22,131 nucleotides of DNA from Cytophagales bacterium (GTDB lineage Bacteria > Bacteroidota > Bacteroidia > Cytophagales > MED-G16), in NCBI GenBank assembly GCA_029940715.1, contig JAPYTU010000011.1, forward strand, positions 1-22,131, given 5' to 3'. Made by a program: the position numbers and the translations under genes. The notes under the pieces were generated by a model. The model was not told where the DNA came from and ran no database searches. It saw nothing but the letters and a program-made list of their open reading frames with translations. Shown here one piece after another: positions 1 to 8,071 of the stretch (its first letter is position 1; each line of letters starts with the position of its first letter).

Positions 1-421
1 TTTTAGTGTCATCATATTTAAATCCTGAAACCCATTCACCTGTAGGTGTGATTTTTGTTCTTTCATAAATTGCACTTTTTATTTCTTCTATTGATCTTAA
101 ATCACAGTCTACATTTCTAAGGTGTGATCTTCCGGATGATGCGGGATGTGAATGTGAATCGATAAAACCTGGAGTAATTGTTTTTCCTTCAACATTAATT
201 TTTTTTGTAAAACCTGAAGCAAGTTTAAGAACGGAGTCATTGTTACCAATAGCTACAATTTTGTCATTTATTATAGCTATAGCTTCAGCTTTTGGCTGTT
301 TTGAATTTACTGTAATAATGTTTGCATTGTATAATATAATATCTGGATTTTTTCTATAGAATGGGATTATTGCTAATGGTCCCACTGAAGCTAAAAATTG
401 CCTTCTACTAAGATTTCTCAT
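1..421 (-). CDS. Tat-exported YtcJ-like amidohydrolase, N-terminal part (runs off left edge)
   Basis: About 140 N-terminal residues are present and the frame is open to base 1, so the C-terminal three quarters are missing. The start is an ATG at 419-421. The protein begins with a twin-arginine signal, SRRQFLASVG at residues 5-14, followed by a short hydrophobic stretch, so Sec-independent export is likely. The mature part opens with the small beta domain typical of amidohydrolases (NANIITVN, then AIAIINDKIVAIG), and the first metal-binding motif GFIDSHSHP (HxH) lies near residue 90. This layout matches the YtcJ/amidohydrolase-3 group, metal-dependent hydrolases of amide or cyclic amide bonds. 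The substrate cannot be told. It is last in a run of minus-strand genes (aminotransferase, symporter, micropeptide), which suggests it acts on a related nitrogen compound. The family call is sure; the role is inference. Confidence 0.85.
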   Translation of the reverse strand, partial: MRNLSRRQFLASVGPLAIIPFYRKNPDIILYNANIITVNSKQPKAEAIAIINDKIVAIGNNDSVLKLASGFTKKINVEGKTITPGFIDSHSHPASSGRSHLRNVDCDLRSIEEIKSAIYERTKITPTGEWVSGFKYDDTK

Positions 422-424
422 TAT

Positions 425-517
425 CTATTTCTTTTTATTTCTTAGTGTAAGCCATAAAGCGACTCCTATGGCAACTGCTGATCCTGTAAATATGCCTACT
501 AAAATTGCTACTGACAT
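425..517 (-). CDS. 30-residue single-span membrane micropeptide next to the symporter
   Basis: A short reading frame of 30 codons begins with ATG at 515-517 and ends with TAG at 425-427. It encodes one hydrophobic helix (start MSVAILVGIFTGSAVAIG) followed by a basic tail, RNKKK. The positive C-terminus predicts N-outside, C-inside topology. It lies 63 bp after the sodium:solute symporter stop and 3 bp before the amidohydrolase start on the same strand. That spacing suggests it is translated from the same mRNA. Small single-helix accessory subunits are known beside some sodium symporter genes, and this position fits such a role. I do not recognise the sequence itself. The alternative is a chance frame, but the clean helix-plus-basic-tail composition and tight packing argue against that. 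Confidence 0.6.
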   Translation of the reverse strand: MSVAILVGIFTGSAVAIGVALWLTLRNKKK

Positions 518-580
518 CTTATTGTTATTTTTTTAATATGATTATAGGTTCTGTTTTATATGTTTTTTTAAATATAATAT

Positions 581-2092
581 TTATTTATTGATTTTATTGA
601 ATTCGTTTTCTAATTCCTTATCTGGATACATTTTTGATACTAAATACCCTGTAAGTATTCCTAATAATAATGCTGGTGCTAGTTCAGCTATTTTATCAAA
701 GTATATTCCTACCCAGCCTATTGTAGGCATAACGAATTTAAAAAACAGTACACCTAAAAATCCTACTATCATTGAAGCGATAGCACCTTTTTCGGTAAAT
801 CCTTTCCAAAATAACGAAAGAATTATTGTTGGACAAAAACTTGCTGCTATACCATGAAAACCAACAAGAACAAACCAGAATATAGTTCTTTCAGGTGTTG
901 AAATTGCTACTAAGATTGCTACTAATAAAGCAATTGAAGCCATCAAAAATGTTGTAAATCTTGAGATACCTGTTAAATCTTTTATATGTATTTTTGGATT
1001 AATTATTTTTTGATATATATCTCTAACAATTGCACTTGAAGCTAACACCAATAGCGAATCTACTGTCGACATAATTGCTGCTAGTACCACTGCCATGTAA
1101 ATTCCAACAAATGCTAGTGGTAATAAATGTTCTATCATAAGTATTAAGGAATTTTGTCCATTATTTCCTAATATACTATTTACGTCTGATCCTATATCTG
1201 TGAAGAAATATCGAGCCATAATTCCTATCATTACAGCAGCTGAATCAGTTATAAGAGTAAAAAATATTGCTACCCATTTACCTTTTTCTATTTCTTGCTC
1301 ACTTTTTATAGACATGAAGCGAACAAATATTTGTGGAGAACCTAAGAAAGCTAATCCAATACATAAATAACCAATAATTGTTGCTATGTTAACAGAATTA
1401 AATCCACCGGGTCCCCAAATAGAAATTAATCCTGGGTCTATGCTTGCAATACTTTGCCAAAATGGAACTTCATTATTTAAGAAAAAATATCCTATAAGTG
1501 GTAAGAAACAAAGAGCTAAAAACATTAAAGAACCTTGTATTAGATCAGACCATGCTACTGCTATAAATCCGCCAAATATTACATAAATAAGAACAATGGT
1601 GTATCCTGTTATTGCTCCTAGAAAATAATTCCAATCTAGGAATTCTTCAAAAGCTGTACCGGTGGCATCTATTTGAGCACTAACATATATTATTATAAAA
1701 AATGATAAAAAAATAGAGGATAATATTCTTAGGTGATTTGATTTAGAGTTAAATCGACTAACTAAATAGTCTGGAATAGTGATAGATTGAAATTGGTCAG
1801 TAATTCTTTTGAATTTTTTTGCCATAAACATCCATGCAATGGATACTCCTAATACTTCTCCTAATACAACCCAAAAGGCACTTATTCCCGCTATAGCACC
1901 TAAACCTGTTAGCCCTAATAATAACCAAGCAGATTCACCGGTTGCTCTTGTTGAAAAGGCAACTACCCAGTAGCCCAGTTTTTTACCTCCAACATAATAA
2001 TCTTTTATATCTTTTATTTTTTTTGATGACCACCAGCCTATGTAAAATAAAATTCCAAAATAGACTAATAATATTAAGAGCTTTATTTCCAT
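581..2092 (-). CDS. Sodium:solute symporter (SSS family, PutP-like)
   Basis: An integral membrane protein of about 503 residues with the many hydrophobic helices of the SSS family, which couples sodium entry to uptake of a small organic solute. After the first helix, DYYVGGKKLGYWVVAFS matches the family's [DF]YxxGG(R/K) motif. Further on, the STRATGESAWLLLG region and YVIFGGFIAVAWSDLIQG (the IFGG...A..TD/SD.IQ signature) are plain PutP-type landmarks. The frame could start at 2122, giving 513 residues and a 23 bp overlap with the aminotransferase. I prefer the internal ATG at 2090-2092 because the first helix starts right after it and the gene then begins 7 bp past the upstream stop. Its neighbours are an aminotransferase and an amidohydrolase, so the solute is probably an amino acid, amine or amide; this is inference. 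Confidence 0.9.
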   Translation of the reverse strand: MEIKLLILLVYFGILFYIGWWSSKKIKDIKDYYVGGKKLGYWVVAFSTRATGESAWLLLGLTGLGAIAGISAFWVVLGEVLGVSIAWMFMAKKFKRITDQFQSITIPDYLVSRFNSKSNHLRILSSIFLSFFIIIYVSAQIDATGTAFEEFLDWNYFLGAITGYTIVLIYVIFGGFIAVAWSDLIQGSLMFLALCFLPLIGYFFLNNEVPFWQSIASIDPGLISIWGPGGFNSVNIATIIGYLCIGLAFLGSPQIFVRFMSIKSEQEIEKGKWVAIFFTLITDSAAVMIGIMARYFFTDIGSDVNSILGNNGQNSLILMIEHLLPLAFVGIYMAVVLAAIMSTVDSLLVLASSAIVRDIYQKIINPKIHIKDLTGISRFTTFLMASIALLVAILVAISTPERTIFWFVLVGFHGIAASFCPTIILSLFWKGFTEKGAIASMIVGFLGVLFFKFVMPTIGWVGIYFDKIAELAPALLLGILTGYLVSKMYPDKELENEFNKINK

Positions 2093-2099
2093 ATTATGA

Positions 2100-3431
2100 T
2101 TAATAACAGAATTCGTCAGCAATGGATATTGCTTTGGATATAATTTCTATTCCTTCTTCTATTTCTTCTTTTTTTGCTATTAAAGGTGGAGCAACAAATA
2201 TGAAATTCCATTTGGAATAAGTAAACATTCCAAGTTCTCTTAATTTTGCTGTTACTTTATTCATTATTTTCATTTCTGATGGATCAGCATTAAAAGGAGC
2301 CATTGGTTCTTTTGTTTTTCTGTTTTTTACAAGTTCCAAACATCCTAACATTCCAGTATTCCTCCAGTCTCCTATTGATGGATGTTGTTCAATAAGCTTA
2401 TCCATTAATTCATCAGTATATTTTCCAATTTTTACTGTATTTTCAATTAAGTTTTCTTTTTCATAAATGTCAATTACTGCTAATGCTGCAGCACAAGCGA
2501 CTGAATGAGAAGAGTAGGTGAGACCAAGAGGAAGAGCTTTATCGTTAAAAGTATTTACTATTTCATCTGAAACAATAATTCCACCCAAAGGGATATATCC
2601 TGAAGTAATTCCTTTTGCTATACTTATAATATCTGGCTTAATATCATGATGTTCGTAACCAAACCATTTACCAGTTCGACAAAATCCACTCATTACTTCA
2701 TCTATTATTAAAAGGATATCATATTTTTTACATAGTGTTTCAACTTTTTTTAAATATAATGGAGGATATTTAATACATCCAGATGAACCAGACTCTCCCT
2801 CCATTAGAATAGCAGCAATATTTTTTGGTCCTTCATATAGAATGGTTTTTTCTAAATTAGTTATTGCCCTTTCTCCACATTCCTCAGGACTTGATGAATA
2901 CCATGGACATCTGTAGTAATAAGGATTTTCAACATGAACACAATTTGGAACTTGTTGACTATCAACTTCATTTTTTCTTGGATCACCTCCTGCGGTTATT
3001 GTACCAATTGTAGCTCCATGATAAGATCTATAATGTGTTATTATTTTATGTTTATTAGAATATAATCTTGCAAGAATAATAGCATTTTCATTTGATTCAG
3101 CACCGCCTAAAGTAAAAAATGTTTTATTTAAATTATTTGGAGTAATTTCAGCTAATTTCTTTCCAAGACGTCCTCTTGAGTCAGTAGTAAATGGTGGACA
3201 AACGTAACTTAAATTTTCCATCTGTTTTCTTACTGCTTCTGTAACTTCTTCTCTCCCATGACCAACATTTACATTCATTAGTTGAGATGAAAAGTCTATG
3301 TATTTTTTTCCTTTTTCATCATATAGATATACACCTTTAGCTTTTTCAACATGTATTGGATCCAAACCTTTCTGGTTTGACCATGCGAAAATTGTATGAT
3401 CAATGCTTAATTGTTTTGAATTTTTATACAT
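2100..3431 (-). CDS. Class III PLP-dependent aminotransferase
   Basis: A cytoplasmic enzyme of 443 residues, the usual length for class III (omega) aminotransferases, which move an amino group between an amine or omega-amino acid and a keto acid such as pyruvate or 2-oxoglutarate. The PLP pocket is intact: GGAESNENAI near residue 110, YRSYHGAT near 135, LLIIDEVMSGFCRTG with the cofactor-binding Asp244, and IAKGITSGYIPLGG with the Schiff-base Lys273. An HVENPYYYRCPW segment at about 166-177 is a landmark of the taurine/beta-alanine-pyruvate-like branch, but this is not enough to name the substrate. It is the first gene of the minus-strand run and shares a 121 bp divergent intergenic region with the plus-strand dehydrogenase. 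The family call is firm and the specificity is open. Confidence 0.92.
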   Translation of the reverse strand: MYKNSKQLSIDHTIFAWSNQKGLDPIHVEKAKGVYLYDEKGKKYIDFSSQLMNVNVGHGREEVTEAVRKQMENLSYVCPPFTTDSRGRLGKKLAEITPNNLNKTFFTLGGAESNENAIILARLYSNKHKIITHYRSYHGATIGTITAGGDPRKNEVDSQQVPNCVHVENPYYYRCPWYSSSPEECGERAITNLEKTILYEGPKNIAAILMEGESGSSGCIKYPPLYLKKVETLCKKYDILLIIDEVMSGFCRTGKWFGYEHHDIKPDIISIAKGITSGYIPLGGIIVSDEIVNTFNDKALPLGLTYSSHSVACAAALAVIDIYEKENLIENTVKIGKYTDELMDKLIEQHPSIGDWRNTGMLGCLELVKNRKTKEPMAPFNADPSEMKIMNKVTAKLRELGMFTYSKWNFIFVAPPLIAKKEEIEEGIEIISKAISIADEFCY

Positions 3432-3552
3432 TTAATTTTGCTAATAGTTGTTAACTCAATATAATTATTTTATACTATTAAATTTAATGGCATGAAACAA
3501 TTTGAAAAAAAATTCAATTAAAATTTCTAGCGATTTTAAAAATATTTATTAG
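3432..3552. promoter_or_regulatory. Divergent intergenic region between aminotransferase and IolG-like gene
   Basis: These 121 bases separate two genes read outwards, so they must hold both promoters. I found no full TAnnTTTG element on either strand. A short inverted repeat, TTGAA-6 nt-TTCAA, lies at 3502-3517 and could be an operator, but five-base arms in such A/T-rich DNA are weak evidence. Confidence 0.4.
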
Positions 3553-4578
3553 ATGAAAGATATAAAATTAGGAATTGTTGGTTTGGGTAGATTAGGTTCT
3601 ATTCATGCTGAAAATATATTGAATAAGATAAATGGAGGAAAATTAATTGCAGCTTGTAGTTTAAATAATAATGAACTAATTCAAATTAAAAATAGAATAA
3701 ATCGGATTAAATGTTACAATGATTTTAACGAAATGATAAATACATGTCAGTTAGATGGTGTAATAATAGTTTCTTCTTCGGATCAGCATTGTAAACATTC
3801 AACGATAGCATTGAAAAAAGGTCTACATGTTTTTTGTGAAAAACCATTGGGAACAAATCTAAATGAATGTTTAAAAATTAGAAAGTTGGTAAATTCTCAG
3901 AAAGATTTAATTTTTATGTTAGGATTTATGAGAAGGTACGATCCTTCATATATTTATCTTAAAAAGAAAGTGGATGAAGGATTAATAGGAACGCCTATAC
4001 TTTTTAGGGGTTACTCTGTTGATCCAGAATCTCTAATTTCAAATTCAATAAAATATGCTAAAAATAGTGGAGGTCAATTTTTAGATATGGCTATTCATGA
4101 TATTGACTTATCTAGATGGATACTAAAAAGTGAACCAAAAACAATTTATTCACTAGGAGGGTGTTTTGCTCATCCTGAATTTTATAAATATAATGATGGT
4201 GACAATGTTGCTTCGTTAATGCAGTTTAATAATGGATGTATGGCTTTCTTTCTTGCTGGAAGAACAGCTTCTCATGGTTACAATGTAGAAACAGAAATAA
4301 TAGGTACTAAAGCTACCATCAAAATTTCATCCGCACCACAAAAAAGTACTGTACAAATTCTTGACAATAAAGAAATTAGTAAAGAATGTTTTCAATCATT
4401 TCAAGAAAGATTTAAACAGGCTTTTATAAATGAAATTCAGGAGTTTATTGACTGCATTATTCAGTCAAGGAAACCAGAGGTTAGAGTTGAGGATGGATTA
4501 AACGCAACTTTAATTGCTCAAAAAGCTACAGAATCTTTTAGAAAAAATAAATTGATACGTTTTTCAAAATATTATTAA
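3553..4578 (+). CDS. GFO/IDH/MocA oxidoreductase, second inositol dehydrogenase-like protein
   Basis: A cytoplasmic NAD(P)-dependent dehydrogenase of 341 residues. The Rossmann motif GIVGLGRLGSIH lies at 7-18. The CEKPLG motif carries catalytic Lys97, and GGQFLDMAIHDIDLSRW carries the Asp178/His182 pair, aligned with the Lys/Asp/His set of myo-inositol 2-dehydrogenase. The likely reaction is oxidation of an inositol isomer or a related cyclic polyol to the inosose. It lies apart from the main operon on the opposite strand and converges on the SGLT-type symporter, overlapping its stop by 4 bp. A second dehydrogenase commonly serves scyllo-inositol or another isomer, which would widen the substrate range. 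The exact substrate and the NAD versus NADP preference cannot be read here. Confidence 0.85.
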   Translation: MKDIKLGIVGLGRLGSIHAENILNKINGGKLIAACSLNNNELIQIKNRINRIKCYNDFNEMINTCQLDGVIIVSSSDQHCKHSTIALKKGLHVFCEKPLGTNLNECLKIRKLVNSQKDLIFMLGFMRRYDPSYIYLKKKVDEGLIGTPILFRGYSVDPESLISNSIKYAKNSGGQFLDMAIHDIDLSRWILKSEPKTIYSLGGCFAHPEFYKYNDGDNVASLMQFNNGCMAFFLAGRTASHGYNVETEIIGTKATIKISSAPQKSTVQILDNKEISKECFQSFQERFKQAFINEIQEFIDCIIQSRKPEVRVEDGLNATLIAQKATESFRKNKLIRFSKYY

Positions 4579-6146
4579 CTGAGTAAAATATATATCATTA
4601 TTGTAAAAGAGGCAATTATGACAGATAGGATTTTGGCATATTTCCATTCCTTTAATTCTATGAAATTTTGATTTTTTATGTTTCTCTTTTTTTTATTTGG
4701 AAAAATATTAGAAATAATAAACATGGTAATCATATTTAGGATGAATTCAATTCCCCAAACATGTACAAAATGAATATCTGATTTAAAAATAAAAGTTACA
4801 CTTATATAAAAAAATAATCCCACAAATAAAGAAGATTTTGCGGCAATAGCAGAAATGCTTTTTGTAAAAAAACCTGCGATCATAATCGATGCTATAGGAA
4901 TAAAAAATATTCCATTTAATTTTTGTAGTAATTGATAAAGACCTTCTGGTGCATTAGCTACCATGGGAGCAACAACAATTGCAAAAATGGCTAATATTAA
5001 AGTAGTTAATTTTCCCACTTTTACTATTGTATTTTCACTTACGTTTTTATCGATGTGTTCTTTATAAATATCAATACTAAAAATTGTAGCTGCACTATTG
5101 AGAACACTATTGAATGTACTTAATACTGCTCCCATAATTATGGCTGCAAAAAAACCAACCAAACCTAAAGGAAGTACTTTTTTAATTAGTTCGGGATAAA
5201 TTATATCTTGATTTTCGTATAAAGAATCTCCAAAATAATAGTATCCTATAATTCCAGGTAAAACAATTATGAAAGGGATCATGATTTTAAGAATACCTGT
5301 AAACAACAATCCTTTTTGTGCTTCAATCAAGCTTTTAGCTCCTAAAGCTCTTTGAATAATTGTTTGATTCATACACCAAAAGTATATTTGATTAATAATC
5401 AATCCAGTAAATAATACTTCAAAAGGCATAACAGAATCACGTGTCCCTATGATATTAAATTTTTCAGGACTGTTATTATAGACTTTCATTAATCCATCTA
5501 TTAAGTTGCCATCTCCAATACTGATTAATGCAATTAAAGGAATAGCACTACCACCAATTAATAGTCCATAACCATTAATTGTATCAGAAATTGCTACTGC
5601 TTTTAAACCTCCGAAAACAGCATATATTGAACCAATAGTTCCTATGGCAATTATAGTTATCCATAATCCTTGCGCTTTAGAAATATTAAAAGTTTCTGAA
5701 ATATTGAATATACTTTCTATATTAATAGCACCTGTATATAAAACTATAGGAAGAAGTGTAACAACAAATGATATTATTAAAAATAATGCAACTATTGTTC
5801 TTGTAGAATTATCAAATCTAGATTCTAAAAATTGTGGAATTGTAATGAGTCCCATTTTTAAATATTTTGGAACAAAATATAATGCAGCAAAAATTAATGC
5901 TAATGAAGAGGTAACTTCCCAAGCAATTATTATAAAACCATTTTTGTAGGAAGAACCATTCATTCCTATGAGATGTTCAGTAGAAATATTTGTGAGTAGC
6001 ATGGAACCCGCAATTACTATTCCGGTTAGGCTTCTTCCTCCTAAAAAATATCCATCCTGAGATGATAAATTTTCGTTTTTTAGTTTATACCATGTATATA
6101 TTGCAACGAAAAAAGTAAAAAAAGTAAAAGTTAATACGGTTAACAT
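4575..6146 (-). CDS. SGLT-type sodium symporter, probable inositol importer
   Basis: A multi-span membrane protein of 523 residues in the SSS family, closer to the sugar/inositol (SGLT) branch than the symporter at 581-2092. Landmarks are DGYFLGGRSLTGIVIAGS at about residues 32-49, NISTEHLIGMNG at about 53-64, YAVFGGLKAVAISDTINGYG, and the hydrophobic C-terminal helices. It is the last gene of the inositol operon, starting 3 bp after the IolG stop, so co-transcription is nearly certain and sodium-coupled uptake of myo-inositol is the natural inference. Its stop codon shares TTAA with the convergent dehydrogenase. No small accessory open frame sits next to it, unlike the other symporter. The family is sure and the substrate is inferred from context. 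Confidence 0.88.
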   Translation of the reverse strand: MLTVLTFTFFTFFVAIYTWYKLKNENLSSQDGYFLGGRSLTGIVIAGSMLLTNISTEHLIGMNGSSYKNGFIIIAWEVTSSLALIFAALYFVPKYLKMGLITIPQFLESRFDNSTRTIVALFLIISFVVTLLPIVLYTGAINIESIFNISETFNISKAQGLWITIIAIGTIGSIYAVFGGLKAVAISDTINGYGLLIGGSAIPLIALISIGDGNLIDGLMKVYNNSPEKFNIIGTRDSVMPFEVLFTGLIINQIYFWCMNQTIIQRALGAKSLIEAQKGLLFTGILKIMIPFIIVLPGIIGYYYFGDSLYENQDIIYPELIKKVLPLGLVGFFAAIIMGAVLSTFNSVLNSAATIFSIDIYKEHIDKNVSENTIVKVGKLTTLILAIFAIVVAPMVANAPEGLYQLLQKLNGIFFIPIASIMIAGFFTKSISAIAAKSSLFVGLFFYISVTFIFKSDIHFVHVWGIEFILNMITMFIISNIFPNKKKRNIKNQNFIELKEWKYAKILSVIIASFTIMIYILLS

Positions 6147-6149
6147 TTG

Positions 6150-7157
6150 TCAGGAAATTTCTCTTAGTTCTACTTTTCTATTCTCTGTATAGGATAATTT
6201 TGCTGCTAATGCTATCCTTATTGACATAATAGCATTTTTTATGCCTACTGAAGGAATATCATTATTAATTAAACAATTTATAAATTCTTTTATTTCATTT
6301 ATATAAGCTTGTTTATATCTTGTGATGAAAAAATCCTTTGGAAATGGGGTTTTTATCCCTTTCCCATTTATTAGGAAAGTAGTTTTATCATTCTTTTTAG
6401 TTATTCCACACATTCCTTTAGAACCAAAAATTTCGATTCTTTGATCATATCCATATGCTGATTTTCTACTATTGTCAATAGCACAGATTATTCCATTTTC
6501 AAATTTTAAAGTTGTTAAAGCAGTATCTATATCTCCGACTTGATTAATTTTTTTATTTCTTGCATTTCCTGTTGAATAAATCTCTCTCACTTTATCATTA
6601 GCCATATTGCAAGCCATATCAAAATCATGAATAGTCATATCAATAAATAATCCCCCGGAATTTTTTATATAATTAATAGAAGGAGGATTAGGATCTCTAC
6701 TAGTAATTTTTATAATTTGAACTTTTCCAATTTTTCCACTACAAATCATTTTTTTTACTTGCATAAAATCTGGATCAAATCTTCTGTTAAACCCAATCAT
6801 GAATTTTATCTTAGTTTTATTAATAATTTTTAGTACTTTTTTAGTTTTTTCTAATGATAAATCGACAGGTTTTTCACAAAATATATCTTTACCATGTTTT
6901 GCAGAAAATATAATTTGTTCAGAATGTAGATTTGTAGGAGAACAAATTAAAATTGCATCTATTGCTTTATCTAATACCAAATTTTTATATGATTTATAAA
7001 ATTTATTTATACCATAATCTTTACAAAGTTTTTCTTTTTTTTCGTCAATATCTGAAATTGCTCCAATTTCAATGGATTTAAAATGATTTGATAAATTATT
7101 CAGATGTATTTTTCCAATTCTTCCAACTCCTATTATTCCGACACAAATTTTTTTCAT
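6150..7157 (-). CDS. iolG: Myo-inositol 2-dehydrogenase (IolG)
   Basis: A 335-residue NAD-dependent GFO/IDH/MocA enzyme that oxidises myo-inositol to 2-keto-myo-inositol (scyllo-inosose), the first step of inositol breakdown. The Rossmann motif VGIIGVGRIGKIH is at 6-18. CEKPVD gives catalytic Lys96, and GGLFIDMTIHDFDMAC gives Asp173 and His177, nearly the same numbering as the catalytic Lys/Asp/His of Bacillus subtilis IolG. The GG.FIDMTIHDFDMA stretch is highly typical of true IolG and more canonical than the paralogue at 3553-4578. It lies between the inosose dehydratase (14 bp upstream) and the symporter (3 bp downstream) in one operon. The ATG start directly precedes the first beta strand, so the N-terminus is secure. 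Confidence 0.93.
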   Translation of the reverse strand: MKKICVGIIGVGRIGKIHLNNLSNHFKSIEIGAISDIDEKKEKLCKDYGINKFYKSYKNLVLDKAIDAILICSPTNLHSEQIIFSAKHGKDIFCEKPVDLSLEKTKKVLKIINKTKIKFMIGFNRRFDPDFMQVKKMICSGKIGKVQIIKITSRDPNPPSINYIKNSGGLFIDMTIHDFDMACNMANDKVREIYSTGNARNKKINQVGDIDTALTTLKFENGIICAIDNSRKSAYGYDQRIEIFGSKGMCGITKKNDKTTFLINGKGIKTPFPKDFFITRYKQAYINEIKEFINCLINNDIPSVGIKNAIMSIRIALAAKLSYTENRKVELREIS

Positions 7158-7171
7158 AGATAAAATTTATT

Positions 7172-8068
7172 TTATAGGTTAATAGAATATAGAAATTTTC
7201 TATTTTTTTTTGCATATTTTATTGGATTCCCCATACCTGGAATTATATCTTGTTCAACTACTATCCAGCCTTGATATTTTATTTTTATTAATTCACTTGA
7301 AATTTTTTTAAAATCAAGATTTCCCTTATTTAGTTCACAGAAGATTCCATTTTCAATAAATTTTAAATAATCCCAATTATTTCTCACTCCTAATTCTTTT
7401 ATTTTTTTGTTGTAGTCTTTAAAATGCACATGCCATATTCTTTCTTTATATTGTCTTATTGCATCGATTGGATTTCCTCCACCAAAAGAAAAATGTCCAG
7501 TATCTAAACATAATCCAATTAAATTTTCATCGGTATTTCTCATAAAAAAATCGATTTCATCTGGAGTTTCAATATATCCACCACAATGATGATGAAAAAC
7601 AGTTTTTAAATCGTATTTTGAAAGAACTTTTTCTGCAATTTTATTAGCTCCTTGTGCAAACGTTAATTTTTCTTTATTTGATAGCTTCATATTATTTTTT
7701 ATTCTTCCAGAGTTATTTGTTCTTTCTTTTATTGTACAATTGTCGTCTGATAAAACTATTAGAGAATCAGAAAATCCAGCTTTTTTCATCAGATAAGATG
7801 TTTTTAATGCTTTTTTAATTCCTTTTTCGTGATTTTCTTTTTTTGAAAGAGGTATGGGTACAAATGCCCCAACTAAACTTAGGTTTCTATCGTTTAATTC
7901 TTTTTTTAGTTTTTCAGGATTTGTTGGAAAAAAACCATAATTTCCTAATTCGGTTCCTGAATAATTACATTCTTTAATTTCATCAAGTACTTTTTTATAG
8001 TTTGAATTATTTTTTATATCAAATTCTAAAATACCCCAAGAGCAAGGTGCATTTGCAATTCTTATCAT
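7172..8068 (-). CDS. iolE: Inosose dehydratase (IolE)
   Basis: A TIM-barrel enzyme of 298 residues, the family's normal length, that dehydrates scyllo-inosose to 3D-(3,5/4)-trihydroxycyclohexane-1,2-dione. The N-terminal IANAPCSWGILEFD is the signature opening of IolE. Further barrel motifs are GTELGNYGF, the FHHHCGGYIETPDEID strand with metal-binding His residues, GLCLDTGHFSFGGGNP, and HVHFKDYN. The late WIVVEQD motif supplies an acidic metal ligand. It follows iolD with a 3 bp gap and precedes iolG, so the operon order matches pathway logic. A sugar-phosphate isomerase/epimerase of the same fold is the only realistic alternative. The N-terminal signature and the neighbours make IolE very likely. 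Confidence 0.92.
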   Translation of the reverse strand: MIRIANAPCSWGILEFDIKNNSNYKKVLDEIKECNYSGTELGNYGFFPTNPEKLKKELNDRNLSLVGAFVPIPLSKKENHEKGIKKALKTSYLMKKAGFSDSLIVLSDDNCTIKERTNNSGRIKNNMKLSNKEKLTFAQGANKIAEKVLSKYDLKTVFHHHCGGYIETPDEIDFFMRNTDENLIGLCLDTGHFSFGGGNPIDAIRQYKERIWHVHFKDYNKKIKELGVRNNWDYLKFIENGIFCELNKGNLDFKKISSELIKIKYQGWIVVEQDIIPGMGNPIKYAKKNRKFLYSINL

Positions 8069-8071
8069 TTT

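Noticed and set aside
588..857. Plus-strand open frames opposite or inside real genes, here 588-857; likewise 5644-5949, 9507-9746, 12687-12896 and 15928-16149
   Set aside because: They lie opposite or out of frame within strongly supported coding genes, have no domain pattern, and look like shadows of the real codon structure.
2093..2122. Upstream start for the symporter giving ten more residues
   Set aside because: These residues are polar and overlap the aminotransferase 3' end; the internal ATG sits just before the first membrane helix.
3502..3517. TTGAA-N6-TTCAA inverted repeat as a defined operator
   Set aside because: Five-base arms in very A/T-rich DNA are expected by chance; mentioned only as part of the intergenic region.
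2100..4578. Aminotransferase plus divergent MocA-like dehydrogenase as a rhizopine/scyllo-inosamine pathway
   Set aside because: The aminotransferase is class III, not the DegT/StsC type known for inosamines, and no other rhizopine gene is present; the proximity alone is too little.
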